Program-made: the position numbers and the translations under genes | Shown here: positions 34,270-44,728 of the stretch, piece by piece | How the letters are laid out: each line of letters opens with the position of its first letter | Position numbering within the stretch: position 1 is the stretch's first letter | DNA from: Ga0077560 sp046330435 | GTDB taxonomy: Bacteria; Actinomycetota; Thermoleophilia; Miltoncostaeales; Miltoncostaeaceae | Length of the DNA stretch: 64,000 bases | Reading direction: 5' to 3' | Assembly: GCA_046330435.1 (NCBI GenBank) | Contig: JAXLST010000010.1 | Span: 1-64,000, forward strand | Notes under the pieces: generated by a model | The model's input: only the letters and a program-made list of their open reading frames with translations | What the model was told of the DNA's origin: nothing | The model's database searches: none

Positions 34270-35157
34270 ATGCCCCGCGTGGCCGACGCGGTGATCAGAG
34301 GATGGCGCGACGCGGACGCCGAGGCGACCGCGGCCCTGACCCGGCGGTTCTTCCCGCCGGACCCGCCGTGGACGGCCGAGACCGCCCTGGAGCAGTTGCA
34401 CGCCGACGCCCTCGGTGACGCCCGCAACGTCCGGGTCGCCGAACGGGATGGTGAGGTGGTGGGCGTCGCCGGCTGGGTCGCCGAGCCGCCGTGGATCTAC
34501 CTGTGGCCGCTCACCGCAGCCGACGGCGAGGTGGTGGACGCCCTAGTGGACGCCGTGCTCGAGGCGGCGCGCGCGCCGGGCATCGACCGGGTGCGGGTGA
34601 GCGTGCGGCACACCGAGCCCCGGAAGGCGGCCGCCCTCGCGGCCCGCGGGATGCGCCACACCCTCGACTGGATCATCGTGCGGTGCGAGGTGCGGGATGC
34701 GCCGGAGCCGCCGGTTCCCGAGGGCCTGCGGTGGGTGCCGGGCACGGAGGTCGACCGCGCGGCGCTGCTGGAGGTCTACAACACCTCGTTCTCGGAGATC
34801 CCCCTCACCACGCCGGCGACGCCGGGCGACCTGGAGCGGATGCTCGACGGGGCGTTCGCGTGGCCCGGGGGAACGTGGGCGCTGGTTGCGGATGACGGGA
34901 CGGTCGCCGCGTTCCTGATCGGGGAGGTGCAGGCCGACCACCACGTGGTGGAGGGCATCGGCACCGCGCCCGCCTGGCGCCGGAGGGGACTCGGCCGCGT
35001 GCTGCTGCGCCGGACCATGAGCGCGCTGGCCGCCGAGGGCGGCGGGGACCTGCGTGCGGTCATCGCCTCCACCAACGCGGCGTCGCTGGGCCTGCACGCC
35101 GCGGAGGGCTTCACCGAGTTCGCGCGCAAGGCCGTGTGGGAGATGCCGCTGGCGTAG
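34270..35157 (+). CDS. GNAT-family N-acetyltransferase, tandem domains
   Basis: 295 residues from ATG at 34270. The C-terminal half (~155-295) is a clear GNAT domain with VVEGIGTAPAWRRRGLGRVL (acetyl-CoA loop) and a final GFTEFARKAVWEM. The N-terminal half is a degenerate second copy (VADAVIRGWRDADAEATAAL, RVAERDGEVVGVAGWVAEP) lacking the RxxGxG loop. Such tandem proteins resemble mycothiol synthase and related enzymes, but the key acceptor is unknown. No ribosome site is obvious; the gene follows a terminator closely. Confidence 0.87.
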   Translation: MPRVADAVIRGWRDADAEATAALTRRFFPPDPPWTAETALEQLHADALGDARNVRVAERDGEVVGVAGWVAEPPWIYLWPLTAADGEVVDALVDAVLEAARAPGIDRVRVSVRHTEPRKAAALAARGMRHTLDWIIVRCEVRDAPEPPVPEGLRWVPGTEVDRAALLEVYNTSFSEIPLTTPATPGDLERMLDGAFAWPGGTWALVADDGTVAAFLIGEVQADHHVVEGIGTAPAWRRRGLGRVLLRRTMSALAAEGGGDLRAVIASTNAASLGLHAAEGFTEFARKAVWEMPLA

Positions 35158-35198
35158 GCTCACGGCGCCCAGCCATCACCGCCCCGGAGGCCCACCTC

Positions 35199-35858
35199 GT
35201 GACCGCGCCGGACCCCGCCGCCCTCGCCGAGCTGCTGCCCCGGGTGAGCAGCAGCGCCCTCCACGACGTGCTGGTGAAGGTGCACGCCCACCCGTGCGCG
35301 ATCATCGGCCTGCACACCCCCACGCCCGACCGGCGGCTCTTCGGCCCGGCGGCGACCATCCGGTTCCTCCCGTTCCGCGCGGACCTGATGGACCCGAGGG
35401 AGCACGACTTCGCCAGGGCGTACTACCGCGCCGTGGGGGACTCCGCAGCCGGGAAGGTGCTGGCCATGTCGTGCGGCGGCCACCCCGACGGGGCGCTCGC
35501 CGGCGGCAAGAAGATGACCCGGGCCGCATTCCAGGGTGCGGCCGGGGTGCTGGCCGACGGCCGCCTTCGCGACCTGCACGAGCTGGCCGCCGAGGGCCTG
35601 GCGATCCACTGCGCCGGCGAGCAGATCGTCCCGGCGAACACGCTGCTGATGCCCGTCGCGTCCGGTGTGCCGGTGCAGGTGCGCGGCGTCACCGTGATCC
35701 CGGGCGACTGGATCCATGCGGACCGCTCCGGGGCCGTCGTGATCCCCGCTTCGGTGGTGGAGCGCGTGATGCACGATGCCGCGGCCCTGGAGGACGCGGA
35801 CATCGCCGTGATCGAGCGCAGCCGCGACGAGGCCGCCGACCGGGCGGCGAACGCCTGA
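35199..35858 (+). CDS. RraA/HMG-aldolase-like protein
   Basis: 219 residues from GTG at 35199, chosen because GGAGG lies eight bases upstream; the open frame to 35136 overlaps the GNAT gene. The RraA fold is seen in LPRVSSSALHDVLVKV, FGPAATIRFLPF, LAGGKKMTRAAFQGAAGVLA, GRLRDLHEL and PGDWIHADRSGAVVIP. The Asp of HADRSG and Arg/Asp of DGRLRD match metal-dependent 4-hydroxy-4-methyl-2-oxoglutarate aldolases as well as RNase E regulators. Without RNase E context an aldolase-like role is more likely. Confidence 0.83.
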   Translation: MTAPDPAALAELLPRVSSSALHDVLVKVHAHPCAIIGLHTPTPDRRLFGPAATIRFLPFRADLMDPREHDFARAYYRAVGDSAAGKVLAMSCGGHPDGALAGGKKMTRAAFQGAAGVLADGRLRDLHELAAEGLAIHCAGEQIVPANTLLMPVASGVPVQVRGVTVIPGDWIHADRSGAVVIPASVVERVMHDAAALEDADIAVIERSRDEAADRAANA

Positions 35859-35860
35859 CC

Positions 35861-37118
35861 ATGGCGAGGACGGCGGTCATCGCCGTCGCGGCGGCCACCG
35901 CGGCGCTCGCCGCGGCCGCGCCGGCCGCCCTGGCCGGGAGCGCGGCGGCCCTCGACCACCTGTCGGGGGTCCGGAACCCGGCGACCGGCGCGCCCAGCGT
36001 TCCGGGTGACCGGCCCGAACGGGTGCGGGCCATCGCCGCATGGGCCGCCGTCGCCGTGGCCGCCGGTGGGGAGGACCCCGCGGCGTGGCGCATCGACGGC
36101 CGCAGCCTGGCCGGCGCCGCCGGAAGGCGCCCGTCCGGGGCGGTCATCCCGATCGCGCGATGAAGGCGCTCGCCGCGCACGCCTCCCGGCGGCTCACGCC
36201 GCGCGACGCGACGGCCGTGCGCCGCGGCCTCGCCCTGCTGGCCCGGCCCGACGGGGGCGTGGGCGACGGCGATCTCGAGACCGCGTGGGCGCTGCTCGCC
36301 CTGGCGGTCACCGGACCGAGGCGGCGGCCCAGGCGGCGCCCGCGCTGCAGGCCCTCAGGGCCCGCCAGCACGCCGACGGCGGCTGGGCCGCCGTCACGGG
36401 GTCCGTGTCCGACACGGCTGCCACCGCCGCGGCCGTGCAGGCCCTTGCCGCGTGGGGGGAACCCGCCGGCGCCCCGGCCATGACGCTCGCGCGGGGCTGG
36501 CTGCTGGCGGCGCGGCGCCCGGATGGCGGCTTCGCACCCCTGGCGACGGGGCGGTCGACGTCGGTGGACAGCGCGTGGGCGGCGCTCGCGCTGTGGGCGA
36601 TGGGGGAGTCTCCCCGTTCCCGGCCGTGGGCCCGGGCGGGACGTTCCCCCCTGGGGCTCATCGCGGACCGCCAGCGCGCCGACGGCGGCGTCGCGGACAC
36701 CCGAGGCGCCCCCTCGTCGACGTTCGCGACGACGCTGGCGGTGCTGGCCCTGCGCGGTCGGCCGCTGCCGGTGGGTCCCGGTGCGACCGGGGCCGCCGCG
36801 GTACGCGCACCGGTGGTGGTGCGGCGCAGCCCGGCGCCGGGCGACCCGCCCGGCCCGCTCGTGGTGGTGCGATACCGCGACGACCCGGGCGGCACCGGCA
36901 TCGACCCGGCCGCCGTGCGCCTGGTGGTGGGCGGGGCGGACCTCACCCGGGCCGCCCGGATCAGCCCCTTCGGGCTGCAGGTTCCCGCCGTCGTCCTGCC
37001 CGCGCTGCCGGCCGTGCTGGAGCTCCGGCTCGCCGACCGTGCCGGGAACCGCCGGACGGAGCGATGGGTGCTGGGCGGGGCGCGAACGGCCTCAACCGGC
37101 GTGCCCCGCGGCCGATAG
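35861..37118 (+). pseudogene. exported prenyltransferase-repeat protein, broken by two frame changes
   Basis: Three frames read in sequence make one protein. Frame 1 (ATG at 35861, stop 36163) gives a signal peptide (VIAVAAATAALAAAAPAALA) and ERVRAIAAWAAVAVAAGGED. Frame 2 (ATG at 36160) gives VRRGLALLARPDGGVGDGDL. Frame 3 (from ~36312 to 37118) continues with LQALRARQHADGGWAAVTGS, WLLAARRPDGGFAPLATGRS and LGLIADRQRADGGV, then a beta-rich tail. The repeated (R/Q)(R/P)PDGGF/W units are those of prenyltransferase/squalene-cyclase toroids. Two single-base deletions explain the breaks. Either a decayed gene or assembly errors. It starts two bases after the RraA-like stop. Confidence 0.7.
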
Positions 37119-37194
37119 TGAACCGGCGAACGAGCTTGCGGGCCGACCGCGCCGATGCAAGACTCGTGTGGGATCACGACCAAGGGATGGCGAC

Positions 37195-37515
37195 ATGGTG
37201 ACCCTCACACCCTCCGCCGCTGAGCGGCTCAAGGAACTGGTCTCGGAGGACACCGACGGGGCGGCGGGCCTGCGGCTCGAGGTCATCCCCGGCGGATGCT
37301 CCGGCTTCGAGTACTCGCTGTCGCTCGGCGCCGCCGGCGACGGCGACGAGATCATCGAGGCCCACGGCGCGTGCGTGATCGTCGACCGCTTCAGCCTGCC
37401 GTACCTGCTGGGCGCCGAGGTCGACTACGAGCAGAGCTTCCAGGGCGCGGGGTTCGTCATCAACAACCCCAACGCCACGGGCTCCTGCGGCTGCGGGAAG
37501 AGCTTCAACGCCTGA
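37195..37515 (+). CDS. A-type iron-sulfur carrier (IscA/ErpA/HesB family)
   Basis: 106 residues from ATG at 37195 (MVTLTPSAAERLKELV). The three cluster-binding cysteines are present: one in PGGCSGFEYSLSL and two in the terminal SCGCGKSF. YLLGAEVDYEQSFQGAGFVI is the usual conserved segment. The family delivers Fe-S clusters to target apoproteins in the cytoplasm. Length is standard. It stands alone between the broken prenyltransferase-repeat gene and a convergent CAP protein. Confidence 0.96.
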   Translation: MVTLTPSAAERLKELVSEDTDGAAGLRLEVIPGGCSGFEYSLSLGAAGDGDEIIEAHGACVIVDRFSLPYLLGAEVDYEQSFQGAGFVINNPNATGSCGCGKSFNA

Positions 37516-37551
37516 CCTCCGGCGCGATCCCGGCGGACCGCGGCGGCGAAT

Positions 37552-38055
37552 CTAGCCGCCGTAGTCGGCGGTCACCAGCACCTGGTCGCAGTCGCCCACG
37601 ACGGCGACGCCCACGCCGGTGACCCGCAGCTGCCCGTCGAGCAGGTTCTTGCGGTGTCCGGGGCTCTCCATCCACAGCTGCACGACCCACGCGGCGGTGC
37701 CGGCGTCGCAGCCGGGGACCATGGCGATGTTCTCGGCCATGCGCCTGTTCCTGGAGAAGCCCTCGCCGATGAGGCGGGTCCAGAACGGCGCGCCGTTCTC
37801 GCTCTCGTGCTGGAAGGCCCCGGTGCGCGCCATGTAGGCGCTGTGCCTGCGGGCGGCGCGGGTGAGGGCCGCGGCACCGCGCAGGGCCGGGCGCTTGCGC
37901 TGCACGCGCTCGGCGTTCATGGCCTTGATGACGGCCTTCTCGATCGCCGCGGGCGACACCCGGTTCTGGTCCGGGGAGTTCTGCGCGGCGGCCGGCGCGG
38001 TCGCGAGCGTGAGTGCGGCGAGCGCCAGGAGGAGTGGGCGGGTGCGTGAGCGCAA
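37552..38055 (-). CDS. secreted CAP/SCP-domain protein
   Basis: 167 residues from TTG at 38055. A signal peptide (LLLALAALTLATAPAAA) is followed by a CAP domain (KAMNAERVQRKRPAL, HSAYMARTGAFQHES, FSRNRRMAENIAM, WMESPGHRKNLLDG). The two His and the Glu that form the CAP cavity are present. Bacterial CAP proteins are extracellular and of uncertain function; YkwD-like spore and stress roles are known in others. The start codon is uncertain, but the signal peptide begins right after it. Confidence 0.87.
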   Translation of the reverse strand: MRSRTRPLLLALAALTLATAPAAAQNSPDQNRVSPAAIEKAVIKAMNAERVQRKRPALRGAAALTRAARRHSAYMARTGAFQHESENGAPFWTRLIGEGFSRNRRMAENIAMVPGCDAGTAAWVVQLWMESPGHRKNLLDGQLRVTGVGVAVVGDCDQVLVTADYGG

Positions 38056-38100
38056 TGCCCCCCTGGTATCGGCGGCACCCCGGGGAAGCCTGACCTCCCC

Positions 38101-38134
38101 GGGACGGGCGTAGAGGAACCTCTACGCCCGTCCC
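38101..38134. terminator. long perfect hairpin between CAP and chemoreceptor genes
   Basis: Arms of 16 bases (GGGACGGGCGTAGAGG and its complement) meet around AA. On the minus strand it follows the chemoreceptor stop by 17 bases and would terminate that transcript. Confidence 0.75.
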
Positions 38135-38150
38135 TTCCTCACGGTGACGT

Positions 38151-40147
38151 TCAGTACCGGAAGCTGGACACCAGCCGGCCCAGCTGCTCGGCCGCGCCGG
38201 CGACCGTGACGGACGACTGCGTGACCACGTCGGCGTTGGCGGAGCCCTCCTGCGCGGCGGCCGACGCCTCCTGCGACACGGCGGCGTTCTGCTCGCTCAC
38301 GCGAGCGACGGTCTCGACGGCCCGGTGGACCTCGACACCGGTCTCCTGGAGGGAGGATGCGGCCTCCGCGGCGCGCCCGGCGCGCTCCACCACCTCGGCG
38401 ACCAGTCCCTTGATCTCGCCGAAGGCCCGTCCCGCGGCCTCGACGTGCTCGTCGCCGGTCACGACGGCCTCGCGGCCGTCCTGGATCGCGGCGACCGCGT
38501 CACGGGCGTCGGACTGCAGGCCCGCGAGGATGCCGGTGATCGTGCCCGCGGCGTCCTGGGACTGCTCGGCCAGGTGCCGCACTCGTCGGCGACCACCGCG
38601 AACCCGCGTCCGTGCTCACCGGCCCGCGCGGCCTCGATGGCGGCGTTGAGGGCGAGGAGGTTCGTCTGGTTGGAGATCTCGGTGATCGTGTCGACGATGC
38701 GGCCGATGTCGGCGCTCTTGGCGTCGAGGCCCTCGATGACCGTGCCCGCCGCGGCGACGCTGGCCCGCACACGCCCCATCGCGTCGTTCGCGCCGCGCAC
38801 GACGTCCAGGCCCGATTCGGCGCGCTGGTCGGCGGTGCCCGCCGCCTCCTGTGCCGCCGCCCCGTATTCGGCGGCCTCGGTGGCGCCCTCGGCCATGCGG
38901 TTCACCAGCGACGCGACCCGCTCGCTCTCCTGGCTCTGGGAGGTCGCCCCGGTGGCGACGGCCTCCGCGGCCGCGGCCACCTCGCCGGCGCCGCGCGCCG
39001 CGTCGTCGGCGGCGCGGGCCAGGCCCTCGGCGTCGTCCTTCAGCTGCGCCGACGCCGCCGCGACCGACGACACCACGCCGCGCACCCGCTCGGCGAACCC
39101 GTTGAACGCCTTCGCCACGCGCCCGAGCTCGTCGTCGGAGCCGGCGTCCAGGCGTGCCGTCAGGTCGCCGTCGCCCTCGGCGATCTCGGTGAGACGGGCC
39201 TCCAGCACCTCGATGGGACGCACGATCGACCTCGCCAGGTAGGACGCGGCGACCGCGATCAGGGCCATCAGGATGATCCCGGCGAGCAGCACCAGGTTCC
39301 GCACGCGGGTCGCCGCGGCGAGCGCCGTGCCCTTGTCCTGCCGGGCCTCGACCCGCCAGCCAAGGCCGGCATACGTCGAGTAGCCCTTGGAGGTGGCCTG
39401 GGCGGCGATGGCGTCGGCACCGGCCTTCAGGCCGCCCGCGCGTGATGCCTCCTCCCCGGACGCCGTGGCGACGGTGAGCGACCGGCCCGGCACGTCGCCG
39501 AGCGCGGCGAGCTTCTCATCGAGGAGCGTCTTCACGACGTCCCAGTTGAAGCGGTTGGTCCACACTCCCACCACGCGCCCCGAGGCGTCCTTGATGGGGT
39601 AGCTGAACGACACCGCACGCGACTCCGCGCTGCCGGTGCCGAAGACCGCCCCGGTGAGGGCGTCGTCGGCGACGTCGCCCACCACGGTTGCGCCGTCCGC
39701 GGTGGTGAGCGACTCCTTGAACCACGCCTCACCGGAGACGTCCCGGCCCACCAGGGCGTCGCCCTTCACGGGCGTGCCGTCCTTGCCGACGGTGTTCGCG
39801 GCGACGATGCGGCCGTCCCGGTCGGCGACGACCATGAGGGTGTAGATGGGCGTGTAGGTCCCCATCATCTGGTCCATCCAGTCGCGCAGGCGGCCGGACC
39901 GCATCGAGCGGGCCGGGTCGCTCTTGGCGAACGCCTGCACGTCGCCGTAGCGCTCGAACAGGTTGCGGTCGATGGTGTCGGCGGCGCCGATGGCGGCCTG
40001 GTCGGCCGACCTCTGGGCGTCCTCGCGCAGGTCGCCGGACACGCGCAGCGCGATGACCGAGATCACGACCATGGGCAGCAGGCCCGCGGTGAGGAACGCG
40101 AGCAGCAGCCGGCGTTTCACGCTGGCATTCCGCAGGATGGACAACAC
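38151..40147 (-). pseudogene. methyl-accepting chemotaxis protein, single-base frame break
   Basis: Two frames join into a ~665-residue receptor. From GTG at 40147 (GGAGGTG seven bases upstream): a first membrane helix ([20 protein letters not shown]), a dCache-type extracellular domain, a second helix ([20 protein letters not shown]), HAMP, and the signalling tip ending [20 protein letters not shown]. The frame then breaks at ~38582, where GACGAG-TGCGGCACC lacks one G compared with the expected [10 protein letters not shown]. The second frame carries on with [18 protein letters not shown] to SSFRY at 38151. The first frame would make a truncated tail. An assembly indel is likely. Matches the CheB-CheR gene upstream in theme. 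Confidence 0.82.
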
Positions 40148-40249
40148 GGGGGCACACCTCCGGGGTCTGGCACGGACCGAGGCGGGGGACGCCCGCGCAA
40201 TCGGCACCCGGAGGCGGGATGTGAGCTTCAGGTCAGCGGAATTCGCCTG

Positions 40250-41320
40250 TCATGAGCGGGCCGCCGCGCGGGCGATCACGAGGTCCTCGTCGGTCGGGGT
40301 GACCCGCACCTCGCACCCCGCTGCGGCGGCGCTCACCACCGGGGCGTTCGCCGCGTTCGCGGTTGGGTCGAGGACCACGCCCAGGTGCCCGAGGCCGTCG
40401 CAGACACCGGCCCGCACCTCCGGGCTGTGCTCGCCGATGCCGCCGGTGAACACCAGCACGTCGAGGCCGCCCAGCGACGCGGCCATCGCCCCGGCGTGCC
40501 GCCGGGCCACATGGCAGAACATGTCGACCGCCAGGTCGGCCCGCGGGTCGTCGCCGCGCCGCTCCACGAGGGTGCGCATGTCGTGCGTCCCGCCCACGCC
40601 CAGCAGGCCCGATTCTCGGTTCACCAGCCGGTCGAGGGCGTCGGCGTCCATTCCGTCCTCCCGCATGAGGTGCAGCAGCAGGCCCGAGTCCAGGTCTCCC
40701 GCGCGGGTGGCCATCATGAGGCCCGCGCCGGGCGTGAACGACATCGTGGTGTCCACCGGCCGGCCGTCCCGCACCGCGGCCATGCTGGCACCGGCTCCCA
40801 GGTGGCACATCAGCACCCGCGGCGGGGGCGGCGTGCCGAGGGTGGACAGCACGTACTCGTAGCTGAGGCCGTGGAAGCCGTACCGGCGCACGCCGCGCGC
40901 CCACAGCTCCTCGGGCACCGGCAGCCGCTGCGCGATCTCCGGCATGGCGCGGTGGAAGGCCGTGTCGAAGCAGGCGACGTGGGCGACCTCCGGGAGCCGA
41001 CGCCGGGCCGCGCGCACCACCTCCAGTTGCGGCGGCACGTGCAGCGGTGCCAGCGGCGCCACGCCGTCCAGCTCGGCGAGCAAAGCGTCGTCGACCGCCG
41101 CGGGGGCGTGGCGGTCGCCGCCGTGCACGATGCGGTGCCCCACGGCCTCCGGCCGGATGCCGGCCTCGTCCAGCGCCCGCAGCACGTCGTCGGCCGCCGC
41201 GCCGTGGCCGCCGCCGGTGAGCCCGCCGGTCTCGCCGCGGTCCACGCGGCGGCCGGCGGGCATCTCCAGGACGGTGTGCTTGAGCGACGACGACCCGGCG
41301 TTGAACGCCAGGACGATCAC
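40250..41320 (-). CDS. ackA: acetate kinase
   Basis: 356 residues from GTG at 41320, overlapping the phosphoketolase stop (GTGA). Acetate kinase signatures: [17 protein letters not shown] at the N-terminus, [45 protein letters not shown], and late [16 protein letters not shown]. Slightly shorter than the usual ~400 residues. It converts acetyl phosphate plus ADP to acetate plus ATP in the cytoplasm. Coupling to phosphoketolase gives a two-step route from sugar phosphate to acetate and ATP. Confidence 0.95.
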   Translation of the reverse strand: MIVLAFNAGSSSLKHTVLEMPAGRRVDRGETGGLTGGGHGAAADDVLRALDEAGIRPEAVGHRIVHGGDRHAPAAVDDALLAELDGVAPLAPLHVPPQLEVVRAARRRLPEVAHVACFDTAFHRAMPEIAQRLPVPEELWARGVRRYGFHGLSYEYVLSTLGTPPPPRVLMCHLGAGASMAAVRDGRPVDTTMSFTPGAGLMMATRAGDLDSGLLLHLMREDGMDADALDRLVNRESGLLGVGGTHDMRTLVERRGDDPRADLAVDMFCHVARRHAGAMAASLGGLDVLVFTGGIGEHSPEVRAGVCDGLGHLGVVLDPTANAANAPVVSAAAAGCEVRVTPTDEDLVIARAAARS

Positions 41321-43710
41321 GTGCCGGGCCACTCCCACTCGCGCACCGACGGCAGGTCCTCGCCGTGCTCCTGGACCCAGTACCGGTGCCGCGTGAGCGC
41401 GTCGCGCATGCGCTGCTTGGTGTGCGCAGCCCGGCTGCCCAGCGCCGGGACCCGGTCGATCACGTCCATCACCAGGTGGTACCGGTCGATGTCGTTGCGC
41501 ACGGCCATGTCGAACGGCGTGGTGGTGGAGCCCTCCTCCTTGTAGCCGCGCACGTGCAGGTTGTCGTGGTTGGTGCGGCGGTAGGTGAGCCGGTGGATGA
41601 GCCACGGGTAGCCGTGGTAGTTGAAGATGATCGGCCGGTCCGGGGTGAACAGGCTGTCGAAGTCCCGGTCGGACAGGCCGTGCGGGTGCTCGCCCTCCGG
41701 CTGCAGCCGCATGAGGTCCACCACGTTCACGACCCGCACCAGCAGCTCGGGGTGGTGCTCGCGCAGCAGGGCCACCGCCGCCAGCGTCTCCATCGTGGGG
41801 ACGTCTCCGGCGCACGCCATCACCACGTCGGGGTCGCGCCCCTCGTCGTTGCTCGCCCAGTCCCAGATGCCGATGCCGGCGTCCACGTGCCGGATGGCGG
41901 CGTCCATGTCCAGGAACTGCAGGGCGGGCTGCTTGCCCGCGACGATCACGTTCACGAGGTTGCGGGAGCGCAGGGCCTGCTCGGCCACCAGCAGCAGCGT
42001 GTTGGCGTCCGGCGGCAGGTAGACCCGGATGACATCGGCCTTCTTGTTGACCACGTGGTCGATGAAGCCGGGGTCCTGGTGGGAGAAGCCGTTGTGGTCC
42101 TGCCGCCACACGTGGGAGGTGAGCAGGTAGTTGAGCGACGCGATGGGCGCCCGCCACGGGATCTCGTGCGAGGTCACCTTGAGCCACTTGGCGTGCTGGT
42201 TGAACATCGAGTCCACGATGTGGACGAAGGCCTCGTAGGTGTTGAACAGGCCGTGCCGGCCCGTGAGCAGGTAGCCCTCCAGCCACCCCTGCAGCGTGTG
42301 CTCGGACAGGATCTCCATCACCCGGCCGTCGGGGGACAGGAACGCGTCGTCGTCCGGGTCGGTCTCGGCGACCCAGGCGCGGCCGGTGGCCTCGAACACC
42401 GCCTGCAGGCGGTTTGAGGCGGTCTCGTCGGGCCCGAAGATGCGGAAGTTGCGGGCCTCGGCGTTCATGCGCAGGACGTCGGCGAGGTACCCGCCGAGCG
42501 CCCTGGTGGCCTCGCCGGTGGACCGGCCCGGCTCCGGGACCGGCACGGCGTACATGCGTGCGTCCGGGAGGCGCAGGGCCCGCAGCAGCGTGCCGCCGTT
42601 TGCGTGCGGGTTGGCGCTCATGCGACGGTTCCCGGCGGGCGCGCACGCCATCAGCTCGGCGGTGGGCCGGCCGTGGTCGTCGAACAGCTCCTCCGGCCGG
42701 TACGAGCGCAGCCAGGTCTCCAGCTCCGCCAGGTGCTTGTCGTTGCCCGCCAGGCCGCTCAGCGGCACCTGATGGGAGCGCCAGTTGCCCTCGGTGCGGT
42801 GCCCGTCGATCGACGCGGGGCCCGTCCAGCCCTTGGGGCTGCGCAGGACGATGACCGGCCAGCGCGGACGCGAGGTGTCGCCGTGCTCGCGCGCGTGCGC
42901 CTGGATGGCGGCGATACGGTCGAGCGCCCAGTCGACGGCGGCGGCCATCTCGCGGTGCATCGGCTCGTGCTCGCTGCCCGACACCGTCACCGGCTCGTAG
43001 CCGTACCCGGTGAGCAGGGCGTCGAGCTCCTCCTGCGGGATGCGCGCCAGCACCGTGGGGTTGGCGATCTTGAACCCGTTGAGGTGCAGGATCGGCAGCA
43101 CGGCCCCGTCGGTGGCGGGGTTGAGGAACTTGTTGCCGTGCCAGCTCGCCGCCAGCGGACCGGTCTCGGCCTCGCCGTCGCCGATGACGCACGCGGCCAC
43201 GAGCCCCGGGTTGTCGAGCACCGCCCCGAAGGCGTGGGACAGCGCGTACCCCAGCTCGCCGCCCTCGTGGATCGATCCGGGGCTCTCGGGGGCGTGGTGG
43301 CTCGGCACGCCCCCGGGAAAGGAGAACCGCTTGAACAGCCGGCGCATGCCCTCCTCGTCGAGGGACACGTCGGGGTACACCTCGCTGTAGGTGCCCTCGA
43401 GCCACGCCGCGGCGAGCATTCCGGGGCCGCCGTGGCCGGGACCGGCGATGTAGAGCATGTCCAGCTCGCGGGCGCGGATCGCCCGGTTGAGGTGGGCGTA
43501 GGTGAACGTGAGCCCGGGGGTGGTACCCCAGTGCCCCAGCAGGCGCGGTTTGACGTGGTCGCCGGTGAGCGGTTCCCGCAGCAGCGGGTTCGCCATGAGG
43601 TAGATCTGGCCGACCGACAGGTAGTTGGCCGCGCGCCACCAGGCGTCGATGGCGGCCAATTCCCCGGCGTCGAGCGCCCGGGCGGGGGTGTGGGTGGTGG
43701 TCACTGCCAT
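41317..43710 (-). CDS. xfp: phosphoketolase (xylulose-5-P/fructose-6-P)
   Basis: 797 residues from ATG at 43710 with GAGGAAG upstream; full family length. Conserved segments: [59 protein letters not shown], the thiamine-diphosphate site [20 protein letters not shown], and [12 protein letters not shown]. The enzyme splits fructose-6-P or xylulose-5-P with phosphate into acetyl phosphate and erythrose-4-P or glyceraldehyde-3-P. Overlap with ackA and closeness to the sugar-kinase/importer cluster support the fructose-6-P route, though substrate preference cannot be read. Confidence 0.96.
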   Translation of the reverse strand: MAVTTTHTPARALDAGELAAIDAWWRAANYLSVGQIYLMANPLLREPLTGDHVKPRLLGHWGTTPGLTFTYAHLNRAIRARELDMLYIAGPGHGGPGMLAAAWLEGTYSEVYPDVSLDEEGMRRLFKRFSFPGGVPSHHAPESPGSIHEGGELGYALSHAFGAVLDNPGLVAACVIGDGEAETGPLAASWHGNKFLNPATDGAVLPILHLNGFKIANPTVLARIPQEELDALLTGYGYEPVTVSGSEHEPMHREMAAAVDWALDRIAAIQAHAREHGDTSRPRWPVIVLRSPKGWTGPASIDGHRTEGNWRSHQVPLSGLAGNDKHLAELETWLRSYRPEELFDDHGRPTAELMACAPAGNRRMSANPHANGGTLLRALRLPDARMYAVPVPEPGRSTGEATRALGGYLADVLRMNAEARNFRIFGPDETASNRLQAVFEATGRAWVAETDPDDDAFLSPDGRVMEILSEHTLQGWLEGYLLTGRHGLFNTYEAFVHIVDSMFNQHAKWLKVTSHEIPWRAPIASLNYLLTSHVWRQDHNGFSHQDPGFIDHVVNKKADVIRVYLPPDANTLLLVAEQALRSRNLVNVIVAGKQPALQFLDMDAAIRHVDAGIGIWDWASNDEGRDPDVVMACAGDVPTMETLAAVALLREHHPELLVRVVNVVDLMRLQPEGEHPHGLSDRDFDSLFTPDRPIIFNYHGYPWLIHRLTYRRTNHDNLHVRGYKEEGSTTTPFDMAVRNDIDRYHLVMDVIDRVPALGSRAAHTKQRMRDALTRHRYWVQEHGEDLPSVREWEWPGT

Positions 43711-43807
43711 GTGGCTTCCTCCTCGGTCGCGCGCCGGGGACGCGGTGCCCCCTTGCCGCGTCCTACCCGTGAATGCGCGCGCGCATGTGGCGCGGCGTCG
43801 CGCCCGG

Positions 43808-44728
43808 TCAGTTCATCATCGCCCCGCGGAGACCGCCGACGGCGGTCTCCGGGTGAAACGGATCCGCCACGACCGCCGAGGCGACCATGCACGCGAACGC
43901 CGTGGCGCGCGTGAGCGGCTCCAGGTCGCCGAGCTCGGCGACCCCAAGGCCCCCGTGCCGCCACCAGGCGAGGAACGCCCCGCCGAACGCGTCCCCGGCG
44001 CCGATGGTGTCCACCACCGTCACCGGCGGCGCGGCGACGTCGGCGGCGCCCGACGGCGTGATGGCGGTGGCGCCGTCCCCGCCACGGGTGAGCAGCACCG
44101 CCCGGGCGCCGCGGTCGAGCATGCGCCGCGCCGCGTCGAGCGGCTCCGCGCCGGGCTCCAGCAGCGCCAGGTCCTCGGCGCTCACCTTCACCAGGTCGGC
44201 CCGGCCCAGCACCCGCTCCAGGCGCGCCCGGTAGGCGTGGTCGTCGGCGACCTGGGGCCGCACGTTGGGGTCGACGCTCACCAGCACGCCGGGCGGGGCG
44301 GTGATCACCACGTGCTCGGCGGCGTCCGCCAGCGGCCGCAGCGCGAGGCCGAGGGCGCCCACGTGCAGCACCGACAGGTCCGGCGGCAGGGCGTCGCGGG
44401 CCTCGGCGGGCTCCAGCCCGGGGGCCGAGGTGCCCTGGAAGTAGAAGCTGTACGACGGGACTCCCCGCTCGTCGACCTCCGCAAGGGCGAGTGTGGTGGG
44501 GTCGCCGGTGTCCACGATGCCCTCGGGGGAGACGCCGTATCCGGCCAGGGCGTCGCGCAGCATGGTGCCGAAGGCGTCGTGGGAGATGCGCCCCACCAGC
44601 CGGACGGGCTCGCCGAGCAGCGCGATGGTGCGGGCCAGGTTGAAGTTGGCGCCGCCGCACCGGGGCTCCATGGGCCGGCCGGGGCCGTGCACCAGGTCGA
44701 TGAGCGACTCGCCGACAACCGCGATCAT
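43808..44728 (-). CDS. PfkB-family carbohydrate kinase (fructokinase-like)
   Basis: 306 residues from ATG at 44728, overlapping the LacI stop (ATGA). Ribokinase-fold markers: N-terminal [30 protein letters not shown] (first PfkB signature) and the ATP/catalytic [17 protein letters not shown] with the base Asp. GANFN-type proteins include bacterial fructokinases. Clustered with a LacI repressor, an Frc-like importer and phosphoketolase. Likely makes fructose-6-P or a related sugar phosphate; the exact sugar is inference. Confidence 0.9.
   Translation of the reverse strand: MIAVVGESLIDLVHGPGRPMEPRCGGANFNLARTIALLGEPVRLVGRISHDAFGTMLRDALAGYGVSPEGIVDTGDPTTLALAEVDERGVPSYSFYFQGTSAPGLEPAEARDALPPDLSVLHVGALGLALRPLADAAEHVVITAPPGVLVSVDPNVRPQVADDHAYRARLERVLGRADLVKVSAEDLALLEPGAEPLDAARRMLDRGARAVLLTRGGDGATAITPSGAADVAAPPVTVVDTIGAGDAFGGAFLAWWRHGGLGVAELGDLEPLTRATAFACMVASAVVADPFHPETAVGGLRGAMMN

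Noticed and set aside
42604..43914. 436-codon plus-strand frame
   Set aside because: Shadow of phosphoketolase and the sugar-kinase gene.
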